From an uncultured Oscillospiraceae bacterium (GTDB taxonomy: Bacteria > Bacillota > Clostridia > Oscillospirales > Ruminococcaceae): a stretch of DNA of 16,187 bases. Shown one piece after another: positions 13,101-16,187 of this stretch. A model generated the notes under the pieces. It saw nothing but the letters and a program-made list of their open reading frames with translations, did not search any database and was not told where the DNA came from. Positions within the stretch are counted from its first letter, which is position 1. Each line of letters starts with the position of its first letter. Location: positions 1 to 16,187 of the forward strand of contig USFO01000030.1 of assembly GCA_900553955.1 (NCBI GenBank), read 5' to 3'. The position numbers and the translations under genes were made by a program.

Positions 13101-15356
13101 AGGCTGCCATTTATAGAGCTTTGTCTTATCCTCTTCGTTTACATCCTCATTTATGGTGATATTCGAGGTAAGCTTTGCGGAATCGGTGAGCTTACCGTTC
13201 TTATTGAACCACATAAGCTCATCCGGTGACCCGATTAAATATACTCCGTCGGAATTCTTTTGCGGCTCAGAATAGGTTTTTCCGTCCCAGGCTACCTGTA
13301 CCTCCAGTGTAACCGCCGGAACGGAAATCGCAGCTCCGTTTACCGTAAAGCTTCCCTTTACCGCCTTGTAACCGGGGCAGCTTATGCTGTATGTATATTC
13401 ACCGTCCGGCAGAGAATAGCTTCCTGCATTCTCCTCGGAAATTTCGTATGCAGGCCACTCGCTGCTTACAACCTTTATGACAGGAGCAATTTCCTTACCG
13501 TCCGCAGCGGTTATTGCGCCAAAGCTCACCGCATAATTCGGCAGCTTGTTAAGGGTTACGTTGACCTTGCCGCCGTTTTCGCCTACGCTGAAGCTTCCCG
13601 CATACTCTTTATATCCGAACGCCTTTGCGGTATAGCTGTACGGATTTCCCGATTTGGGAAGGCGATAGGTTCTTCCGTCCGCGAGGGGAGCCTGTCCCGA
13701 AACCTCAAGCACCGCGTCCGCGGGAACGGTGGTAAACAATACATCGTAAAGCTTTTCTTCGAGGATTACGGATATATTCTGCCCGCCGTAAGCTACGGTG
13801 AATGTTCCCTCTTTCGTTTCACATTCCGGTGCGGAAACCTTATAGGAATATGTGCCGTTTTTGAGCAGATAGCTGCCGTCCTCTTCGGGAGCAACGGTTT
13901 CTTCATCGGCTTTCACCGTCAAAACCGCTCCTGCGGGAGAGAGCACAAACTTGACCGTGTACTTTGCATTGGGGTCCTGCCATCCCAGAATGGGATAGTC
14001 GTTTTCCTTGTCCGTATAAGCCGCTCCGATGAGCGCAGCCATGCCCGCCGCTTTCAGCTCATCGTCGGTTTTGGATGTGACTCCGGTCGCAGAAGCATCG
14101 TATCCGTCACCCTGCAAACCTTCCGCCGCCTTGTAATAGCAGTTTTCAGCCTTAATAAGTCCGGTAGCGCTCACTTCGCCCTTGTAGTTCTTTCCGGCGC
14201 TCGTTCCAACGACGCCGCCGATGGTTATATCGGCAGTTGCCGTATCATTATTTACAACCGTTCCGGCGTTGTAACAGTTTTTGATAACTACGCCGGTATT
14301 GGAAGAGCTTGAAGCGTCGCCTATCACGCCGCCTACGCCCTTTGCATTGCTGTCGCTGAATGTAATGGCAGACGCATTGCATACAACATTGCCCGTATTA
14401 TAGCAATCGGTGATTTTGGTATCCTTGCTGCCCGCGCTGCCGGCAACACCGCCGACAGCATAAATTCCGGTGACGTTGCCTGTATTAAAGCAGGAGGAAA
14501 CCGTTCCGCTGGCGCTGCCCACTATACCGCCAGTGCGCTTTATGGTGCTCGTAACGGTGCCGGTATTGCCGCAGCGTTCTATCTTTGAGGCTCCGCTCAT
14601 GGAGCCTGCAATACCGCCGGTGCAGTATGCATAGGATCCAGGCTTTCCGGTATTTACAATTTCGCCGCTGTTAAAACAGTTCTCTATTGCGGAACCGCTC
14701 ATATTTCCGGCGATACCGCCCACATAGTCGCCGTTTGCAGCTACCTTTGCGGTATTATAGCAGCCGGAAACCTTGCTTTCCCCGGCAATATACGCCACAA
14801 CACCCGCCGCATAACCTTTTTGGATGGCTGTGACCTCCGCTTTGTTGGTGCAGTTCTCTATTGTGACGGGGCTGCCGCTGGCCACGATACCCGCCGCGTA
14901 TGCAGAGGAGGTTGTCGCAGTCTTTACGCTGCCCTCCACCGTCAGATTTTTTACAGTGCCGCCCTTTACGTAGCCTATCAGTGCCTGATATTGCAGGGCG
15001 TTATCTATTTTAAGGCCGCTTACGGTAAAGCCGTTTCCGTCAAAGGTTCCGCCGTAATAAACATAATTGCTGTAACTCTGATGAAAACCTATCGGCTGCC
15101 AGCTTCCCTCAAGGGAAGAAAGGTCAATGTTCGCCATAAGCGTTGCACAAAGCTCAGATGTGCTTTTCGCTTTGCCGGAGTTGACCTTGTCTCTGAACGC
15201 CGCCAGATCCTCCGCCGTATATATTAGATACGGTTCGTCCTTGGTTCCTTTGCCGCTTTCAAGAGCAAGCGGCGCGCTCTGCCCCGCAAATACAGTTAAG
15301 GGGCAAAGCCCGATAACCATAATAATTGCAAGAAGCAGAGATAAAATTTTCTTCAT
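7101..15356 (-). CDS. Giant wall-anchored GLUG/Ig/DUF4430-like/FIVAR-like surface protein under a cobalamin riboswitch
   Basis: A 2,751-residue protein. It has a signal peptide (cleavage near VFA-GQ, about 24) and four GLUG-type beta-helix blocks (about 38-460, 685-1050, 1067-1380, 1556-1895). Each block opens with a Y/W-I-T-x-E-E-L-xxFA lead, then FDGxGxxIxGL, then repeated GGIAG...I.NCyNtG units. Between them are three PEGA-like beta units (467-683) and Ig-like domains (1387-1555, with YQWYVGKNPISG). Next come an InlB/Flg_new-like repeat (1895-1967, ITFNPNGG...GWFTE), a segment resembling the transcobalamin-like C-terminal/DUF4430 domain (about 1974-2120), a beta domain (2137-2240) and seven FIVAR-like helical repeats (2241-2690). 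It ends with a sorting signal NPNTG (2723-2727), a hydrophobic span and LKKHK. AAGGAGAG is the ribosome site. Surface location is secure; adhesion and/or corrinoid capture is inferred. Confidence 0.92.
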   Translation of the reverse strand: MKKILSLLLAIIMVIGLCPLTVFAGQSAPLALESGKGTKDEPYLIYTAEDLAAFRDKVNSGKAKSTSELCATLMANIDLSSLEGSWQPIGFHQSYSNYVYYGGTFDGNGFTVSGLKIDNALQYQALIGYVKGGTVKNLTVEGSVKTATTSSAYAAGIVASGSPVTIENCTNKAEVTAIQKGYAAGVVAYIAGESKVSGCYNTAKVAANGDYVGGIAGNMSGSAIENCFNSGEIVNTGKPGSYAYCTGGIAGSMSGASKIERCGNTGTVTSTIKRTGGIVGSASGTVSSCFNTGNVTGIYAVGGVAGSAGSKDTKITDCYNTGNVVCNASAITFSDSNAKGVGGVIGDASSSSNTGVVIKNCYNAGTVVNNDTATADITIGGVVGTSAGKNYKGEVSATGLIKAENCYYKAAEGLQGDGYDASATGVTSKTDDELKAAGMAALIGAAYTDKENDYPILGWQDPNAKYTVKFVLSPAGAVLTVKADEETVAPEEDGSYLLKNGTYSYKVSAPECETKEGTFTVAYGGQNISVILEEKLYDVLFTTVPADAVLEVSGQAPLADGRTYRLPKSGNPYSYTAKAFGYKEYAGSFSVGENGGKVNVTLNKLPNYAVSFGAITAADGKEIAPVIKVVSSEWPAYEISEENAGSYSLPDGEYTYSISCPGYKAVKGSFTVNGAAISVPAVTLEVQVAWDGKTYSEPQKNSDGVYLIGSPDELMWFNKNGKLTDSAKLTSNITINEDVNEEDKTKLYKWQPWGYVDANSNYNKVTYTGTFDGAGHTISGLYVLTSGTNYKANYTGMFGYVGVGGKVCNITIANSLIEAKGTNNRGKYVGAVAGSSDGALENCHTEETVTVKGVSYVGGIVGSVSGTVAKCSNRAAVIASVSYAGGIAGENSSESSASVTECFNAGNITANSMAGGITGSLYSGGTMSKVYNTGTVKALASGGIAGGITGTFRYGTISNAYQCGSLEAKNAGTVAGRLEWSGGQKTLDKVFVLKSTFEAICLENGCTVQSGKAEEKTSAELKALAPELDGFAEDSGNINSGYPVLKWQVSGTAEPEDPDKPASDPAGWDGKASVQPEQENGVYRIGTPEEFNWFANAAKTDLTIKAVLTADIDLNNRKISPIGAFDKAFAGEFDGAGFEIKNIYCKESGSAALFLKNAGTIKNLTVSGRIIGGDYTAAIVSKNAGIIDGCTSKVKVSGGSHTAGIAALNEKGAVITECTNIGNIDGNRYVGGITGENAGSKESPAKVEKCVNGGFVRAEGFMLGGIAGDNSGEVKLCANSGNIVNTAVILRGCTGGCVGRNDGTAENLYNKGCVESAGGCVGGCVGLNLSGSVYVRLYNAGDVTGGDYEDDGYPTDNGVSSEADIAEAEKLLAKELGRLPEKNKITGKLSISGKAAVESEVKAEYTGNESGIVYIWYYSYGEGDDAVTAISSKPEYKIPLDMGGRKLRLKVVCETAEGLLTAETEKVEGLVGTVKIEGAAVVGKTLKAVFYSSESVTNLKYQWYVGKNPISGADKAEYTLLPSDEGKVLTVRVSSADAAGYVEASTKVIKTAEQAGVWKESECSEPVNISGVYQITTEKELHWFASEVNGGNTGISAKLLNDIALTTENWYPIGRSGHAFAGSFDGNGKNITNFKLTSNESETGFFGYILGGGKVSGLHLFGEVKAIGDVSQTGGIVGGMDDKDKAASITDCSFSGSVSGAIQTGGIVGCVGLGNKVERCSNSASVEGTEQVGGIAGANSYGYIRYCKNTGAVGGETAKRVGGIVGEEQNYAEMLACYNRGTVTGADYVGGIAGDVYVASMPLGCYSTGKVSEAVRCGGAVGSFGGDDYIMIKRGSFYMGPLSPVFKANGSVMRSEAEMKGSSFVSELNSEAYGKFFAKDIANKNGGFPILSWEADGFAITFNPNGGSCETESVYTAADGTLSVMPEAYRWNHSFDGWFTEMNGGTKVTEETVFTEDATLYAHWTATHPSTGEQSKKTVYLSISEDGSYVIGKDSGKTLMTVVPMEVDWFDLSEYGLSEYQIRENGTVLKQPTVLHLFIRALEKYYLGGETLTLGGDAMTVSGNAASMFFNKFWGHDENLVYFINHKYPLMREGVGATADYMTLENGDIIEVAMYSSPDFYTDKNAGFAYFTGEDGKAVENIEIMAGIEQTLVLHRANADMMSGKPGDETVSGAQIYSTENISAAGGNITAWTPLETTGSNGSFTFTFAKAGTYVIAAPGSSVSAPGICKVTVLPNPVLDTENKIAAIGNVTLESKPAIDAARDAYNALPEEDKPKVKNYQTLLDAEAAYTLLLDKAAAEAVDNLIEAIGEVEYTTESKARIDAARTAYDALTEAQKGYVAKYDTLAAAENTYAMLADKAAAKAVEDMIAAIPNENELTLDDEAGITAARAAYGALTEAQRAYVPNEAKLAAAEARLAELKALAEKEEADRKAAQSVTDLINALPNPVQLEDKAKVEAARGAYNMLTEDQKPLVAPEALEKLAAAENEIARLEKERDDKAAAAVVEKLIANIGEVTLESKPAIDTARNAYNSLTEEQKAFVANYQTLVEAEAAYAHLLDSAAAKAVDEAVAKLAPVTLESKNAIEEARKAFDELTPAQKELLAPETESKLKAAEAEYARLVKEAADKAAAKAVEDKIAALQPVTKDSGDAIKAARDAYNALTEEQKNLVSKDSVAALDKAEKIYDMIIASTKPGTAAGDNTGSTSGSGVIHIAANGASKGERNPNTGAPAMSIAPAMLVLAAAALVLKKHK
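7111..7145 (-). repeat. 35-bp identical direct repeat, copy 1 (giant gene 3' end)
   Basis: This stretch, encoding the sorting-signal membrane span and first tail lysines, is base-for-base identical to 16045-16079 in the window-edge gene. The wider flanks (about 140 bp) are clearly similar. The two copies lie in the same orientation about 8.9 kb apart. Confidence 0.9.
7230..8636 (-). repeat. Seven FIVAR-like helical repeats encoded in the giant gene
   Basis: Residues about 2241-2690 are seven units of about 58-70 residues with the core IGxVTLESKxAIxxARxAYxxL followed by TEEQKxxVxNYxTLxxAExxY. Units 1 and 5 are the most alike. The DNA is correspondingly similar (GGCGGGCTTGCTTTC recurs at about 7793 and 8584), giving short direct repeats able to recombine. 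One related unit sits in the 824-aa protein. Such three-helix stalks typically hold a surface domain away from the wall. Confidence 0.85.
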
Positions 15357-15450
15357 ACTTTTCTCTCCTTTTAAACATTTTTATATATAAACAGCCGAAG
15401 CCGGAATTGTCTGCACCGTAGGCAAAAGCGCCTCTCTCCCGAATTTTTGC

Positions 15451-15489
15451 AACAAAAAAGCACCAAAATCCCAAAAATGGCTTTGGTGC
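15451..15489 (-). terminator. Riboswitch expression-platform terminator upstream of the giant gene
   Basis: On the minus strand GCACCAAAGCC and GGGATTTTGGTGC form a stem around an ATTTTT loop, followed by TTTTTTGTT. It lies about 95 bases before the start codon and directly after the cobalamin aptamer, the standard arrangement for transcriptional attenuation. Confidence 0.9.
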
Positions 15490-15539
15490 AAACGCATTTA
15501 TGCACTCACATATATTCCGCTTGGGAAAGCCAAACCGAA

Positions 15540-15735
15540 AACCGGAACCGAATATTCTGACTTGGTGTGCGGACTTTCGTCCGTTCTTTCCGCAAAGCCT
15601 TCCCCGCTCCCGCGAGTGACCGCGCTGCTGCGCCGTCGGAAAGAACATCACACCTTACAGTGCCGTTTCTGCGTCGGGGAATTGCACCCCGTTCCTCTGT
15701 ACTTCGCGCAAAAAAGTGCAAAGCCGTGTTCCGAA
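15540..15735 (-). promoter_or_regulatory. Cobalamin riboswitch controlling the giant surface protein
   Basis: The minus strand shows the canonical boxes in order and at normal spacing. They are GAGGAACGGGGTGCAATTCC (GGGAA / GGTGnRAnUCC), GACGCAGAAACGGCACTGTAA (GCnACTGT box), GGGGAAGGC, and AAGTCAGAATATTCGG (AGUCAGGAnACCUGCC-like box). GGACGAAAGTCC forms a helical arm between the last two. The leader begins at the promoter at 15782-15810 and ends in an intrinsic terminator. By family precedent, cobalamin binding should lower expression of the downstream gene. Confidence 0.9.
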
Positions 15736-15781
15736 ATATGCCAATATTCTGTTTTAGGCGGATTTCCTCCACCGAAATATA

Positions 15782-15810
15782 ATTATCGCCCTTTTCAAAC
15801 CATTTGTCAA
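15782..15810 (-). promoter_or_regulatory. SigA promoter for the riboswitch leader of the giant gene
   Basis: On the minus strand TTGACA (15805-15810), a 17-base spacer and GATAAT (15782-15787, five of six). Start is expected near 15775, giving a leader of about 420 bases. The A+T-rich stretch beyond it (about 15811-15955) holds no gene or motif I recognise. Confidence 0.88.
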
Positions 15811-15952
15811 GGGCTTGCGGAATAAATGACAGTTTCGGTATCATTATTTTTTCCGAAGCCCATATATTGTTTTTTACTGCCTCAATATGCCTTCTTTTTC
15901 AATTCATTTCCTGCAATACTGTGTTTATTATAAATCCGCCGTATGCTCAAAA

Positions 15953-15996
15953 AAACAGCAAAAGCCCCTTCGCGCCTGACCACGCGAAGGGGCTTT
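15953..15996 (-). terminator. Intrinsic terminator of the window-edge surface-protein gene
   Basis: A perfect 14-bp stem (AAAGCCCCTTCGCG at 15961-15974, CGCGAAGGGGCTTT at 15983-15996) with an 8-base loop. On the minus strand it is followed by TGCTGTTTTTTTG. It lies 39 bases after the stop codon at 16035. Confidence 0.92.
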
Positions 15997-16034
15997 GCCG
16001 ATTTTAAGAAAGGAGAAGAATTTTTGGTTAGATA

Positions 16035-16187
16035 TTATCCGCGTTTTTTGAGCACGAGTGCCGCTGCCGCGAGCACGAGAACCGCAGGCGCCATGCTCAT
16101 CACCGGAGCGCCGGTGTGGGGGTTCTGTTCGTCCTTGGCGGCGGCGTTTGCGGTAATCTTGATAACGCCGGAGCCGGAGGTGCTGCC
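16035..16187 (-). CDS. C-terminal end of a third wall-anchored surface protein (partial)
   Basis: Only the last 50 residues are in the window. They comprise a Gly/Ser linker, VIKITANAAAKDEQ, the sorting motif NPHTG, a hydrophobic span (APAVLVLAAAALVL) and the basic tail KKRG. This is closely related to the tail of the giant protein at 7101, with His in place of Asn inside the motif and a 35-bp stretch of identical DNA. The gene lies upstream of the giant gene on the same strand and ends in its own terminator, so it is a separate transcript. Its N-terminal domains and regulation are outside the window; whether it also has a cobalamin riboswitch cannot be seen. Confidence 0.9.
   Translation of the reverse strand, partial: GSTSGSGVIKITANAAAKDEQNPHTGAPVMSMAPAVLVLAAAALVLKKRG
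16045..16079 (-). repeat. 35-bp identical direct repeat, copy 2 (window-edge gene 3' end)
   Basis: Partner of the repeat at 7111-7145. Together they bracket the giant gene and its riboswitch leader. Confidence 0.9.

Noticed and set aside
13260..14312. 350-codon plus-strand frame
   Set aside because: Another antisense shadow of the giant gene's beta-helix repeats.
15506..15844. ORFs of 87-130 codons across the 15.5-15.8 kb leader
   Set aside because: The region is a cobalamin riboswitch with promoter and terminator, and the frames have no family resemblance.

Overview
The window looks like a chromosomal segment of a low-to-mid-GC Gram-positive anaerobe of the Clostridia, most likely Oscillospiraceae/Ruminococcaceae. 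Supporting signs are AGGAGG-type ribosome binding sites, near-consensus TTGACA/TATAAT promoters, a DUF1653 protein, a PduL phosphotransacylase, and large secreted proteins with NPxTG-type sorting signals. The taxonomic assignment is inference. No tRNA, rRNA, CRISPR, transposase or phage gene was seen.

Layout. (i) 1-341, minus: start of a YfcE/MJ0936-type metallophosphoesterase, cut by the window edge. (ii) 458-1580, plus: three tightly packed genes for small uncharacterised proteins, possibly sporulation-related, with a SigE-like promoter upstream. The 3' end of the third gene, plus a following hairpin, is repeated in a 124-bp tandem array (1503 to about 1893). (iii) 2144-2800, plus: a PAP2-family membrane phosphatase with its own consensus promoter and a bidirectional terminator shared with the next gene. 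(iv) 2888-5362, minus: an 824-aa secreted protein preceded by a probable cobalamin riboswitch and terminator. (v) 5834-6711, minus: DUF1653 gene then pduL. (vi) 6793-7050, plus: a promoter, a perfect 20-bp palindrome, a mini-ORF interrupted by an amber codon, and a hairpin. (vii) 7101-15356, minus: a 2,751-aa cell-wall-anchored protein preceded by a clear cobalamin riboswitch and terminator. (viii) 16035-16187, minus: the 3' end of a third anchored surface protein, cut by the window edge.

Most interesting reading. Two large extracellular proteins, at least one wall-anchored, each lie behind a cobalamin-riboswitch/terminator leader. The giant one contains a segment resembling the transcobalamin/intrinsic-factor C-terminal-like domain (DUF4430). 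Together this suggests a B12-repressed surface system for capturing corrinoids in a Gram-positive gut-type anaerobe, functionally analogous to the surface B12 binders of Bacteroides. The riboswitches are read directly from conserved sequence boxes; the domain assignment is by eye, and the corrinoid-capture function is inference. The neighbouring pduL (acyl-CoA/acyl-phosphate interconversion) may be unrelated core fermentation.
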